Positions 47,345-56,856 are shown, counted from the first letter of the stretch. The stretch is DNA of 64,000 bases from Spirochaetales bacterium (GCA_947478845.1 CANJXC010000008.1:82267-146266), one strand, 5' to 3'. The notes: a model not told the origin generated them from the sequence alone. Numbers and translations: made by a program.

Positions 47345-48394
47345 TCACGACGCGAACAGGTCGAGCTGCCCGCTTCTACCAGATGAACTACGGACTGCCG
47401 TCAACGGCGGCAAGTGAGCGGCCCTATAGGGTAGCTTTGGGAGCTCGTAGCGGCGCAAGGCGAGCTCGCAGGAGAGACTGCCGGCCAGAAGCGCCCAAGT
47501 GTCTTCCCATTCCGAGGTGGAGCTTCCTCCCTGCTGTTCCCTGGCCACCTCTAGGAACTCACCCGCAAGCTGGAAAGCTGCCAGTAAACTCTCAGATTCC
47601 AAAGCGCCCTCCCTCAGACCGTGAATGACAAAACGCGCCCACAGCAAGGTGGCTCCCTCTGCGTCCCAAGAAACACTGCCCAGCGCGGCAAGGCGAAAGG
47701 CCTCGGCTCTCCCCCAAAGTTGAGTTGTCAGCTCAAGGAGGTACGCTTCGTCGAAACTCTGCCATTCCAGCTGGTTCCAAGTCCAGAGGGCAACCCTTTT
47801 TGCCAAAACCTCGTCAGTTTGCCCCGCAGCTTCCAGAAAGTCACCGAGTACCGACCAGAACAACAGTTCCTGTTCACTTTCCAACGTGTCGGTTAATTGC
47901 TGGGTGAGGCTGGCCAGTTCTGGGTCGGGAACATGGATCAGTTGATAGAGGGCCTGACCCGCCGGATTCTGCGGACTCTTTTTGAGAACGGCTTCCAAGG
48001 CCCTACGGAGGGCATTCAGGGGAGGTCGGTCGTCCATTTGGTCCAAGTGGTGAAGCGCCGCTTCGTCGAGACCCTCGTAAAAGAAGTGAACAGCGAGCAC
48101 CAGATGCTTCCAAGGTAAAAAAAGGGAACCGGTGCCTACCTCCTGGAGGGCTTCCATGACCTCAAGGGTTTCCATTCCGTTGGTTACGGCCTCGAAGGCG
48201 TCCGATAAAATTAGGGCTTCGCGGCGGAGGCGGTGCGTAGAGGTGAGCTGAGGTGTGGCCAAAAGGAGCCCCGGACGGACCAGTTGGGCCTGAACTTCGT
48301 TTAACGCCTTCTCCCTCAGATGCGGTTGAGTTGTGAATAAGTACTGCTGGAGGGAAGCTTCCAGATCGGCTTGGCGTTGTTGAAGGGTCTTCAC
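47345..48394 (-). CDS. Helical-repeat protein with C-terminal QLDLF motif
   Basis: 349 residues, almost all alpha-helical and Leu/Glu-rich, likely TPR-like repeats (about 60-310). No signal or membrane helix. The last residues form a flexible Ser/Gly/Arg tail ending GQLDLFAS. QLDLF fits the consensus by which repair and replication proteins bind the DNA polymerase sliding clamp (QL[SD]LF). This suggests a clamp-associated role, but no enzymatic domain is visible. Divergence from known families leaves the function open. Confidence 0.7.
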   Translation of the reverse strand: MKTLQQRQADLEASLQQYLFTTQPHLREKALNEVQAQLVRPGLLLATPQLTSTHRLRREALILSDAFEAVTNGMETLEVMEALQEVGTGSLFLPWKHLVLAVHFFYEGLDEAALHHLDQMDDRPPLNALRRALEAVLKKSPQNPAGQALYQLIHVPDPELASLTQQLTDTLESEQELLFWSVLGDFLEAAGQTDEVLAKRVALWTWNQLEWQSFDEAYLLELTTQLWGRAEAFRLAALGSVSWDAEGATLLWARFVIHGLREGALESESLLAAFQLAGEFLEVAREQQGGSSTSEWEDTWALLAGSLSCELALRRYELPKLPYRAAHLPPLTAVRSSSGRSGQLDLFAS

Positions 48395-48418
48395 GGCGAA
48401 CTACCTCGAACCAGCACT

Positions 48419-49585
48419 TCAGGCCGGTAGTATCCTATCGGCACGCAGTTGCTTCAATTCCTCGGAATTCAGTGCGCGGGCAATCGCAAGTTCTGGGGTT
48501 TCAATGAGCCTCAACATAGGGTAGCTGGTAAGTGGCGACTTGCTTTCATCGGTAAGCAGGCGGATATCGGGACGCTTGAAGTCATCCGGATTCGGTTCGA
48601 AGACGACCGCAAGACAACCGTTCTTGAGTTCAACATACGTACCAATCGGAAAAATGCTGAGGGTTACGACCAAGCGTCTGAGAATCTGCTCATCGTAGGT
48701 CTTGCGGATATCCTGTAACATGCTGAGCAAACTCGCGTGTCCTCCCCGTGCTACTCGGAACGGCCGTGAGGTGGTTTGCGCGTCGTAGGCGCTGGCAACG
48801 GCTAGAATCTTGGCGCTGGTCGCGATTTTGTCGCCCGTCAGACCCTGTGGATAACCCGTACCATCTTCTTTTTCGTGGTGTTCCAAAACGGCAAGGGTAA
48901 CGTTGGGAGGAAATCCGAGGTCGCGAAGGGTGCGGTAACCGAGCAGCGGGTGGGCCAACAAGGCTCGCTTTTCGGCTTCGGTCAGCGTCCGGTTTGCCGT
49001 CTGAAAGTTGTCGGGGAGTTTAAACATCCCCAACTCATGCAGAAGGCCCGCCATGCCCACTTCGATCATTTTGTGGAAAGGTAGCTTCAGCGTGTCGGCT
49101 ACAGCCACAGAAAGTATGGCGACATTGACCGAATGACTCACAATGTAAGAAAAACCACCCCGATCGAGTCCCCCCAAATCTAGTAGGTGCCTCTTGTGGG
49201 AGCGCATCATGTTGACGAGCAGTTTTACTTGATCGGTCAGCGGTTCGATGGGGACAATATTGCGCTTCATGAACGCATCAAAGAGCTTGTGAGTGAACTC
49301 CAAGATACCTGAGTAAAACTTCTGTGTCTCTTCGCGGTTGCTCGGTTCTTCACTGTCGTCTGGCAAGCGGCCGCTGGGCATGTCGGTCGCCACGGGCTCT
49401 GTTCTGGCTCGAACCTTAAGACCCTCGTTGGCTTGCAATTGGGTGTATCCCCAGTTTCGCAGGAGCCGGAGAAGGGTTTCAGACACAGGTGTTTCTGGTG
49501 TCAAAAGAATAAATTGGTCATCGAGAAAAACCGTGGCTGAGACCAACGAGTTAGGCAAAAGAGTCTGGATGGGGATTTTTTTCAT
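48419..49585 (-). CDS. HD-GYP-domain protein with altered HD motif
   Basis: 388 residues from ATG 49585. An N-terminal region (1-120) precedes an HD-GYP phosphodiesterase domain (about 130-330): SHSVNVAILS, LLHELGMFKLPDN, HHEKEDGTGYPQGL, ASAYDAQTTSRPFR. HD-GYP enzymes hydrolyse cyclic-di-GMP. Here HDxGK reads HELGM, so one metal ligand is Glu and the following Lys is Met, while the GYP loop is intact; activity may be reduced or altered. It lies 24 bases upstream of the QLDLF-tail gene on the same strand. Confidence 0.85.
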   Translation of the reverse strand: MKKIPIQTLLPNSLVSATVFLDDQFILLTPETPVSETLLRLLRNWGYTQLQANEGLKVRARTEPVATDMPSGRLPDDSEEPSNREETQKFYSGILEFTHKLFDAFMKRNIVPIEPLTDQVKLLVNMMRSHKRHLLDLGGLDRGGFSYIVSHSVNVAILSVAVADTLKLPFHKMIEVGMAGLLHELGMFKLPDNFQTANRTLTEAEKRALLAHPLLGYRTLRDLGFPPNVTLAVLEHHEKEDGTGYPQGLTGDKIATSAKILAVASAYDAQTTSRPFRVARGGHASLLSMLQDIRKTYDEQILRRLVVTLSIFPIGTYVELKNGCLAVVFEPNPDDFKRPDIRLLTDESKSPLTSYPMLRLIETPELAIARALNSEELKQLRADRILPA

Positions 49586-49680
49586 GAGGAACAGCGTTGA
49601 CCCATACAATCATAATTATCTACACTGAAACAGGTAAAAGCAAGGGGAGGGCCCAGTTTTTCCTCCCCGGAGGGGCCTGC

Positions 49681-50508
49681 GTGAAGTTTCGGACCATCTT
49701 CTTTTTGTTCAATCTGGTCATTCTGCTCTCGTTCGCCTTCATCTTTCTCATGCCATTGCCAATCCTTGGTTGGGCTTACGCTGTCAGCTTCTGGGGTCAA
49801 AACTGGTCGATAGCCCTCGTTTTTGTTGCTCTGCTTTTCGGGCTTGATTGGTATTTTGTAGCCCACTGGCGCCTCTATGGACTATTGGAAAAGGAAGACT
49901 GGCCCGGCCTTAGGGCCCATTTGGAAGACGCTCTGGCCCAGAAAGGGCGGCTAGGTGCGGCTGAGTCGCGAATCTACATCAACGCCTGTCTCATCGGACA
50001 GGCACCCTCAAAGATTTCTGAGCTGCGAACACGCTACCTGGCGATGAAGGTTCGATTTCTGCCGCAATTGGCGCTGAGTTTGGGTCTGCCTCTGATTCTG
50101 GAAGGCAATAGTGAGGCCATAGAGTCGTTCTTCCGTCCTTATGCCGGCGACAAGCGAACGGGGGCCGATGGCCCTTGGATCCGGTGGGCGCTCGGTTTCG
50201 GGGGCCTGCTCGGCAGCCGTCAGGAAGAAAGCCGCCTCGAACTGCAGAGACTCCTTGATGGCAAGCTCGAGCCACTTTTGGAACTTTTAGCTTTGTATCT
50301 GCTCGACACCCTGCGCTCAGGCGATGAGGCACTGGGCGCTCAACTCGACCAGAAGAAAACGACCCTCGCAAGCCGATATAATGACAAGGAATGGGCAGCC
50401 CACATCGATAAGCTCAAGGAATCGGTGATTCTGGTGTTGTTCATGGGCAAACTTATTCAGGAAGCTCAAACTTGGCTCAAGTCCCCAGTGTCAGGAGAAA
50501 ACAAATGA
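49681..50508 (+). CDS. Membrane-anchored protein of unknown function
   Basis: 275 residues from the GTG at 49681, selected because a GGAGGGG ribosome site lies just upstream; the frame is open from 49597. Two membrane helices at about 5-25 and 36-57, then a soluble helical cytoplasmic region with TPR-like character. The TGA stop overlaps the ridA start (ATGA), so they are coupled. No family recognised. Confidence 0.7.
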   Translation: MKFRTIFFLFNLVILLSFAFIFLMPLPILGWAYAVSFWGQNWSIALVFVALLFGLDWYFVAHWRLYGLLEKEDWPGLRAHLEDALAQKGRLGAAESRIYINACLIGQAPSKISELRTRYLAMKVRFLPQLALSLGLPLILEGNSEAIESFFRPYAGDKRTGADGPWIRWALGFGGLLGSRQEESRLELQRLLDGKLEPLLELLALYLLDTLRSGDEALGAQLDQKKTTLASRYNDKEWAAHIDKLKESVILVLFMGKLIQEAQTWLKSPVSGENK

Positions 50509-50879
50509 AAATCATCCATACCGACCTAGCTCCTCCAGCCATTGGCCCTTATTCTCAGGCAGTCGAGGCCGGTGGGTTGCTCTGGTGCTCTGGTCAAGTC
50601 GCCATCGACCCCTCCACTAAAAAACTCGTCGACGGGGATATTACGGCACAAACCCGTCGGGCACTGGAGAATCTCAAAGCCGTGGCTGCCGAAGCTGGCC
50701 TGACGCTGAATAGCGCCGTGCGATGCGGTGTTTTCCTGGTTTCTTTTGCCGACTTTGCTGCCATGAACGCAGTTTACGAACAATATTTCCCGGGCAAACC
50801 CGCACGGACAACCGTCGAGGTCTCGCAGCTTCCCTTGGGAGCCAGGGTCGAGATTGACTGCGTGCTGGTTAAGGCCTAA
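50505..50879 (+). CDS. ridA: RidA family reactive-intermediate deaminase
   Basis: 124 residues, standard length. Hydrolyses enamine/imine by-products of PLP enzymes. Motifs: PPAIGPYSQAV, SGQVAIDP, the Arg-containing RCGVFLV (Arg near 105 family position is in PARTTVEV) and VEIDCVLVKA. AGGAG lies 6 bases before the ATG. The PLP aminotransferase follows directly, which fits the role of protecting such enzymes. Confidence 0.93.
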   Translation: MKIIHTDLAPPAIGPYSQAVEAGGLLWCSGQVAIDPSTKKLVDGDITAQTRRALENLKAVAAEAGLTLNSAVRCGVFLVSFADFAAMNAVYEQYFPGKPARTTVEVSQLPLGARVEIDCVLVKA

Positions 50880-50882
50880 GTC

Positions 50883-52100
50883 ATGAATACACTTCAAAAA
50901 AGCCATAAGCTCGACAACGTTCTTTACGACATTCGTGGCGAAGCCTTGGTCAAGGCCATGCAGATGGAGTCTGAAGGCTATCGGATCCTTAAGTTGAATA
51001 CGGGGAATCCGGCGCCCTTCGGGTTTAACGCCCCCGAGGAAGTGGTCCGAGACATGATTCTTAACATGAACAACGCTCAGGGCTATTCCGACTCCAAGGG
51101 CATCTTCGCTGCCCGAAAAGCCGTGATGCAATACTCGCAGGAGAAAGGAATCCGGGGAGTCGACATCGATGACATCTGGATCGGCAACGGCGTCAGCGAA
51201 CTGATCACACTTTCGTTGCAGGCCTTGTTGAACAACGGAGATGAACTTCTGATTCCTGCTCCCGATTATCCGCTTTGGACGGCCAGCACCTACCTTGCAG
51301 GCGGAAAGGCTGTGCACTACCTCTGTGACGAGGAAAGCGGATGGATTCCTGACCTTAAGGACCTCGAGTCAAAGATTACCAGCAAGACTAAGGGCCTCGT
51401 GGTCATTAATCCCAATAACCCCACGGGGGCTATTTACCCTAAGCCTGTGCTCGAGGGTCTCATCGAACTCGCCCGCAAGCACGAATTGCTGGTGTTGTCG
51501 GATGAGATCTACGACAAGATCATTTACGATGGCGATGAGCACTATTCGATGGCCAGCTTGGCCGATGACATCCTGTTCTTGACGTTCAACGGGCTTTCTA
51601 AGTCCTACCGGGCGGCAGGTTTTCGCTCGGGCTGGATGTACCTTTCTGGGAACAAACGGCTTGCCGGCACGTTCCGCGAAGGTTTGGATATGCTTTCCAA
51701 CATGCGGATGTGCTCCAATGTTCCGGCCCAATATGCCATCCAAACTTCCTTGGGTGGCTATCAGAGCATCTATGACCTCACAAAACCCGGGGGTCGGCTT
51801 TTCGAGCAGCGCAGTTTCTGCGCCGACCGCGTCAATTCCATTCCGGGACTCTCCTGTGTCAAACCGAGAGCAGCTCTCTATTGTTTTCCTCGCATCGACA
51901 CTGTAAAATATGCGATAGTCGATGATCAGAAGTTCATCTACGACTTTTTAGTTGCAAAACGAGTTCTCTTGGTTCAGGGGCGGGGCTTCAACTGGCCTCA
52001 TCCGGATCATTTCCGGATTGTGTTCCTGCCTAATGTGGAAGATCTTCGGGTAGCACTAGACAATTTGGAGGAATTTCTGGAAGACTACAGACAATCCTAG
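50883..52100 (+). CDS. Class I aminotransferase, alanine-aminotransferase (AlaA) type
   Basis: 405 residues. PLP enzyme: INPNNPTGAIYP, DEIYDKIIYD, and the Schiff-base Lys in NGLSKSYRAAGFRSGWM (about 241) with the phosphate-binding Arg. Pattern closest to AlaA-type glutamate-pyruvate aminotransferases. Starts 3 bases after ridA. Exact substrate is inferred. Confidence 0.92.
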   Translation: MNTLQKSHKLDNVLYDIRGEALVKAMQMESEGYRILKLNTGNPAPFGFNAPEEVVRDMILNMNNAQGYSDSKGIFAARKAVMQYSQEKGIRGVDIDDIWIGNGVSELITLSLQALLNNGDELLIPAPDYPLWTASTYLAGGKAVHYLCDEESGWIPDLKDLESKITSKTKGLVVINPNNPTGAIYPKPVLEGLIELARKHELLVLSDEIYDKIIYDGDEHYSMASLADDILFLTFNGLSKSYRAAGFRSGWMYLSGNKRLAGTFREGLDMLSNMRMCSNVPAQYAIQTSLGGYQSIYDLTKPGGRLFEQRSFCADRVNSIPGLSCVKPRAALYCFPRIDTVKYAIVDDQKFIYDFLVAKRVLLVQGRGFNWPHPDHFRIVFLPNVEDLRVALDNLEEFLEDYRQS

Positions 52101-52108
52101 GAGGAATA

Positions 52109-52750
52109 ATGAAATTTTACAGAACAGGGTGGATAGTCCCTTTGCTACTGCTCGTCCTCAATGTCCCCGCTTTTGCCCAGAGTTCGAACGCCAACAACAT
52201 CCCCTACGTAGACTTGTCGACGGCTCAGACCTTGGTCGAGACGCTGAGCAAGGAAAATGATTCCCTGGCGGCCGACGTCGTGACGCTCAAAAAGCAGGTG
52301 GGTGATACAACTACCTTATTGACCAATGCCAAAAAGTCCTTTAGCGATTTTTCAGCCTTGCAGGGAGAGGTTAAAGACCGAACTGCAGATTTGGCCTCGA
52401 TCGTGCAGGAACTCGTCGACCGTGGGAACAAGGCCAAGGCATTGACGGCCCTCACCGCCTCCAGAGAGGCTGATCGGAAAGTGCGAGACAAAATCAGCGA
52501 ACTGATGCTTACCATCGGTGCCCTACCCGGCCAAATTGAGTCGCTGAGGTACCAAATTGCCTTGGATTACGTAAAAATCGCCCGCAACACGCAGGAAATC
52601 ATCATGCTATCCGGAGGCGCCATCCTCAGGACCAAAGCCCAAGAAGTTCGCCTCACAACGATGCTTTCGGAAAACGATGCCACCCTTGCTAAGGTCGATT
52701 CTTACCTGCAACAAGCTGCGGCCGCTACCGCAACGACCACGAAAAAGTAA
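52109..52750 (+). CDS. Exported coiled-coil protein of unknown function
   Basis: 213 residues with a signal peptide (1-23, cleavage after AFA) and a strong AGGAGG site. The mature part is a long helix-rich, heptad-containing protein (about 40-200) ending in an Ala/Thr-rich tail. Probably periplasmic. No domain recognised; it may act as a spacer or scaffold like other periplasmic coiled coils. Confidence 0.75.
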   Translation: MKFYRTGWIVPLLLLVLNVPAFAQSSNANNIPYVDLSTAQTLVETLSKENDSLAADVVTLKKQVGDTTTLLTNAKKSFSDFSALQGEVKDRTADLASIVQELVDRGNKAKALTALTASREADRKVRDKISELMLTIGALPGQIESLRYQIALDYVKIARNTQEIIMLSGGAILRTKAQEVRLTTMLSENDATLAKVDSYLQQAAAATATTTKK

Positions 52751-52754
52751 CGTT

Positions 52755-54032
52755 TCATTTTTGGAGTTGGTCTGTGCCCTCCTCACTAAAGACCTCGCCC
52801 CCTTCCCGGGGCGGGGTTTTTTGCGCTCCGCTGGAAGCTGACAACAGGTTCAACCTTTGCACCATGAAGAACAAGACAGCCGTCAAGATCGCCATTGTGG
52901 GAGCCAGAAGTTCCAGGCTCAAGTGCGCCATGGCTAATCCAAGCACGCTGGGGAGCAACGCGCCGCCGAGATAGGAGGCGCCAACCTGACGCCCTATCAC
53001 AACAGGAGTTGCAGAGCTGGTGAATCTACGTGGGGTTTCATGCATCAGACAAGGAAAAATGGGCGACAAGCCCAAGCCCAGCAGAATCAAACCTGCCAGG
53101 GAGAAGAGGGGCAAATCTACCAGAAACGGGACAAAGAACAGCAACGAACCGGCAAAGGCCAGCGCTAAACCTGCCGCGATCATGGTCCGGTTACCCCACC
53201 GGCTCAAGGCAAAACCGTTGAGCATACGCCCGAACATGATCGAGCCGTAGTAAGCCGAAATCCAAAGTCCGGCGGTTTCGGGGGCCACATGGCGGCCAAG
53301 GACGAGGAGCGAGTTGGCCCAAACACCGACGGATATCTCAACAGCGACATAGACGAAGTAGTTCATTACCGAAAGCCACCCGGCTGCGGAATTGGCTGTG
53401 TTGGTGCCAGGAGCACCGTTTTCGGCCTCGTGTTGGTCCCGTTGCAAATGGTCGTTTCGTTTCCAGAGGCGCAAGGTCAGAACAAAAAGGGCCGACAAAG
53501 CGAATTGCGCAACGGCAAGTGCCAGGTAGCCCGCTCGCCAGGTGGCCGGCGAGGCTATGGCGAGGGTCATCACCAGCGGTCCTAAGGTCGCTCCCACTCC
53601 CCAGAAGGAGTGTAACCAGCTCATGTGGCTGGACCTGTAATGTTTGGCAACATAGGCGTTGATGCTGGCATCGACACCCCCGCCTCCGAGTCCAAGAGGA
53701 ATCGCCGCCAGAGCCAGAAACCAGAAGGACGGGGCATTTGCGTAGATCAAAAGCCCCGAGGCTGTCATTAGACAACTGACGAGAACAACTGGCCCGGTTC
53801 CGAAGGCTTTGGTGATTCGTCCTATCAGAAAGCCGGAGGTGGCCGAAAGCAGGGTGGTAATCGCAATAAGGATACCAGCCAATTCCAAGGGAAGGGCCAA
53901 CGAGGCGCGGATGGGTGGCCACGCGACCCCTAAGACGCTATCGGGCAGTCCCAAGCTGACAAAGACGAGATAAATAAGGCTCAACAGCAGGAGTGAAGGT
54001 CGTTTTTGCACGTGAGGGTCTGTATTGCTCAT
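52755..54032 (-). CDS. Major facilitator superfamily transporter
   Basis: 425 residues with about twelve membrane helices and the MFS loop GRITKAFGTGP after helix 2. Resembles FucP-like sugar permeases (GLPDSVLGVAWPPIR). The substrate is unknown. Its last 20 or so codons run through the GC-rich terminator of the convergent gene (52793-52822), giving the hydrophilic tail KTPPREGGEVFSEEG. Confidence 0.87.
   Translation of the reverse strand: MSNTDPHVQKRPSLLLLSLIYLVFVSLGLPDSVLGVAWPPIRASLALPLELAGILIAITTLLSATSGFLIGRITKAFGTGPVVLVSCLMTASGLLIYANAPSFWFLALAAIPLGLGGGGVDASINAYVAKHYRSSHMSWLHSFWGVGATLGPLVMTLAIASPATWRAGYLALAVAQFALSALFVLTLRLWKRNDHLQRDQHEAENGAPGTNTANSAAGWLSVMNYFVYVAVEISVGVWANSLLVLGRHVAPETAGLWISAYYGSIMFGRMLNGFALSRWGNRTMIAAGLALAFAGSLLFFVPFLVDLPLFSLAGLILLGLGLSPIFPCLMHETPRRFTSSATPVVIGRQVGASYLGGALLPSVLGLAMAHLSLELLAPTMAILTAVLFFMVQRLNLLSASSGAQKTPPREGGEVFSEEGTDQLQK
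52793..52822 (+). terminator. Terminator after the coiled-coil gene, inside the MFS reading frame
   Basis: 9-bp GC-rich stem CCTCGCCCC/GGGGCGGGG with a 6-base loop, followed by six T. It serves the rightward unit ending at 52750 and overlaps the 3' end of the leftward MFS gene. Confidence 0.85.
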
Positions 54033-54058
54033 GCGGCAAGCTTACCATACGATGAAAC

Positions 54059-54727
54059 ATGCCTGTTTCAGGAACTCCAGAACCTTTTCCGGTCGTTGAG
54101 CTTTGGAGCGATGCCGACTTTCGGGCGGTGATCAAACCCATTGGCGTCGATGTCGAGCTGACTTTTGCTGGTCAAGTGATTCATCGGCTCGATACGCCTG
54201 TCAGCGGTGTCCTTCTTTTAGGAAAAACTTCGCGGGCCCTAGAAGCCGGTTCGGCGCTGTTTGCCAACCGCGGAGTTCATAAAGTGTACTGGGCTCTTGT
54301 CGCCAAGCCCTTGCCCTCGGTCTCTGGTCGCTTGCGGCACTGGCTCGAGCACCGGCAGAAGGGCAACAAGACCTTTGCCCACAAACTGGCCGCCAAGGGA
54401 CGCCTAGACTCTTGGTTGGATTACCAGCTTCTCGCGCAGGGAGACCGCTACACCCTGTATGAAATTGTGTTGGGTACGGGCCGCACCCATCAGATTCGGG
54501 CCCAACTGGCCGCGGCCGGTTCGCCGGTGAAGGGCGACCTCAAATACGGGGCCAAGCGCTCCAATCCCGGCGGTGGCATCAGTCTGCTGGCCCGAAGCCT
54601 GACCTTTAATCACCCCTTTACGGAGAAACTCATTCATCTCGAAGCACCTGCCCCCGAAGGCGACGCTCTTTGGGCCGCGCTCGCCCACGCGGGGGAGGCT
54701 TCCCCCCCTGCGGGCCAAACCGTATAA
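54059..54727 (+). CDS. RluA-family pseudouridine synthase
   Basis: 222 residues. The catalytic Asp is in IHRLDTPVSGVLLLGK (about 43); YTLYEIVLGTGRTHQIRAQL and GDLKYGAKR follow in the usual order. Compact, without an S4 domain. Modifies rRNA or tRNA; the site is not predictable. Followed immediately by gltX. Confidence 0.9.
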   Translation: MPVSGTPEPFPVVELWSDADFRAVIKPIGVDVELTFAGQVIHRLDTPVSGVLLLGKTSRALEAGSALFANRGVHKVYWALVAKPLPSVSGRLRHWLEHRQKGNKTFAHKLAAKGRLDSWLDYQLLAQGDRYTLYEIVLGTGRTHQIRAQLAAAGSPVKGDLKYGAKRSNPGGGISLLARSLTFNHPFTEKLIHLEAPAPEGDALWAALAHAGEASPPAGQTV

Positions 54728-54736
54728 TTGCCCACC

Positions 54737-56185
54737 ATGAATGTTCGCGTCCGTTACGCTCCTTCCCCTACGGGATTCCAACACGTTGGTGGCCTGCGCA
54801 CCGCCCTGTTCAGTTACCTGTTCGCCAAGGCCAGGGGGGGCAAGTTCTACCTGCGTTTGGAAGACACGGATCAGAGCCGCTACAATGCCGAGGCCGAGGC
54901 CGATCTGTATGAAAGCCTTCGCTGGGCAGGAATCACTTGGGACGAAGGCCCCGATGTGGGAGGACCCTACGGCCCGTATGTGCAGTCCAAGCGTCTGGAG
55001 CTCTACAAGCAGTACGCCCGCCAGCTCGTCGAGGCCGGTCATGCCTATGAATGCTACTGCACACCCGCACGCCTCGATGCTCTTCGGCAGGAGCAAGAAA
55101 AGAACAAACAACCGCTGGGCTACGACCGCCATTGTGCGCGCCTGGGTGATTCTGAGCGCTCGGTTCTCAAGGCTAGAGCCGCCTACGACGACCGCGAGCC
55201 CGTGGTGCGCTTCCACCAAACCTCAGAAGGCGACACCACGGTCGAGGACGAGCTTCTTGGCTCGATTTCCAAGGCCAACAGCGACCTACCGGTTGACCCT
55301 GTGCTGCTCAAAAGTGACGGCTTTCCTACCTACCATTTGGCCCACGTCGTCGATGATCACCTTATGGAGACAAGCCACGTGCTTCGGGCCCAAGAATGGC
55401 TTCCCAGCGCGCCGCTGCACGTCCAGCTGTTTCAGGCCTTTGGCTGGCAGGTCCCGCGCTATGTGCATCTGCCGCTCATTTTAGGCCAAGACGGGCAAAA
55501 GCTCTCCAAGCGCCACGGGAGCACCAGCGTCCGCCAGTTCCGCGAAGATGGCTACACGGCTGAGGGTTTGGTGAATTACCTCGCCCTGTTGGGCTGGAGC
55601 TACGACGACAGTCGGGAGTTTTTTTCGCTCAAGGAATTGGAGCAAGTGTTTAGCCTCAATAAGCTCTCCAAAAGCCCCGCCGTGTTCGACTACAAAAAGG
55701 TTGAGCACTTCAACGGCCATGCCATTCGCCAGCTGACAATTCAAGAGCTCAAAGCCCTTCTCAAGCCCGAGCTAACCAACTTCAGCGATGCCGAGCTAGA
55801 CGGTTACCTGCCCCTGGTTCAGGAGAGGCTGAAGTTCCTGAAGGACGCCCGAGAAGCGCTGGGGTTCGTGCATCGGGCCCCGAGCACGTGGGTGAGGGAA
55901 GACTTCGTGCCCAAGAAGCTCGACGAGGCGGCCGCCATCGCCATTTTGGAAGCGGCACTCCCGCTGCTTGTAGGTGTTGAAACCCGCGACGATGAAACCA
56001 ACGAAGCCCACTTCCGCGCCCGTGGCGAAGAGCTGGGTTACAAACTCGGCGACATGATGCAACCCTTGCGGGTAGCCATTTGCGGTGGCAAAGTGAGCCC
56101 GCCCATGTTCGGTATCCTGCGGTTATTGGGAACGGCCGAAGTGACCAAACGGGTGAGGGCGGCGCTGGCTTTTCTGAAAAGTTAG
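54737..56185 (+). CDS. gltX: Glutamyl-tRNA synthetase
   Basis: 482 residues from ATG 54737. Class I synthetase: YAPSPTGFQHVGGLRTAL (HVGG in place of HIGN/HIGG) and KLSKRHG (KMSKS equivalent, about 255), then the helical anticodon-binding domain. Charges tRNA-Glu; two tRNA-Glu genes are at 30985-31165. The C-terminus overlaps the convergent AIM24-like gene by 4 bases. Confidence 0.96.
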   Translation: MNVRVRYAPSPTGFQHVGGLRTALFSYLFAKARGGKFYLRLEDTDQSRYNAEAEADLYESLRWAGITWDEGPDVGGPYGPYVQSKRLELYKQYARQLVEAGHAYECYCTPARLDALRQEQEKNKQPLGYDRHCARLGDSERSVLKARAAYDDREPVVRFHQTSEGDTTVEDELLGSISKANSDLPVDPVLLKSDGFPTYHLAHVVDDHLMETSHVLRAQEWLPSAPLHVQLFQAFGWQVPRYVHLPLILGQDGQKLSKRHGSTSVRQFREDGYTAEGLVNYLALLGWSYDDSREFFSLKELEQVFSLNKLSKSPAVFDYKKVEHFNGHAIRQLTIQELKALLKPELTNFSDAELDGYLPLVQERLKFLKDAREALGFVHRAPSTWVREDFVPKKLDEAAAIAILEAALPLLVGVETRDDETNEAHFRARGEELGYKLGDMMQPLRVAICGGKVSPPMFGILRLLGTAEVTKRVRAALAFLKS

Positions 56186-56856
56186 CTGGTTGTCCGGGCA
56201 ATAAACGGCGACAGCAGGTTGGCGAAGCTGCGCAGGTTGCGCGTTTGCACCCATACGCGGCCCGGCCCGGTGCAACTGACCACCAGGCCTTCGCCCGAGG
56301 CCAGCGTCGAGAACAAACCCGCCGCAGCGGCGCGTACCTGGTACTGCACGGTCTCGTCGAACGCCACCAGGTGCCCCGAGTCGATGATGTAGTTTTCGCC
56401 GGGGGCCAGCATTTTTTGAACCATCGCGCCGTAGCAGTTCAAAAAGAGGTCGCCCGTGCCGCTGATTTTCGACAGGAAAAGCCCCTGGCCGCCAATAAAC
56501 GACCGTAGCGAACCCTGCGTGGACAACACCAGCGCTTCGGCGCCGGCGAGGTAGGCGCCACCTTGGGCAAACACCGTGTTGCCGTTCAGCACCAGGTGGG
56601 CAATGTCACCGGGAACTCCGGGGGCCAACACGACTTCGCCGTCGTTGATCGCCGTGAACACCGAGCCGAACAGGGATTCGCCTCCCACCGCCGCCGCCAG
56701 GGTGCCGAGAATGCCTTTGCCGCTGGTCTTGGCCTGTAACTCAATGGATGGGCTCATGGAAACCATGGCGCCGGGTTCGGCCTTGAACTTTTCCCCCCGG
56801 CTGAGGTGCAGGGTGAGGGTGGTGAAGACCGGTGCGTGTTGAATGGTGTGTTTCAT
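56182..56856 (-). CDS. AIM24 / TIGR00266-family protein
   Basis: 224 residues of Gly-rich beta-structure: LSRGEKFKAEPGAMVSMS near 19-36, then GGESLFGSVFTA and GEGLVVSCTGPGRVWVQTRN. The family forms a trimeric beta-sandwich sheet fold and is widespread in bacteria with no established role. Divergent from glyS, separated by about 95 bases. Confidence 0.88.
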   Translation of the reverse strand: MKHTIQHAPVFTTLTLHLSRGEKFKAEPGAMVSMSPSIELQAKTSGKGILGTLAAAVGGESLFGSVFTAINDGEVVLAPGVPGDIAHLVLNGNTVFAQGGAYLAGAEALVLSTQGSLRSFIGGQGLFLSKISGTGDLFLNCYGAMVQKMLAPGENYIIDSGHLVAFDETVQYQVRAAAAGLFSTLASGEGLVVSCTGPGRVWVQTRNLRSFANLLSPFIARTTS

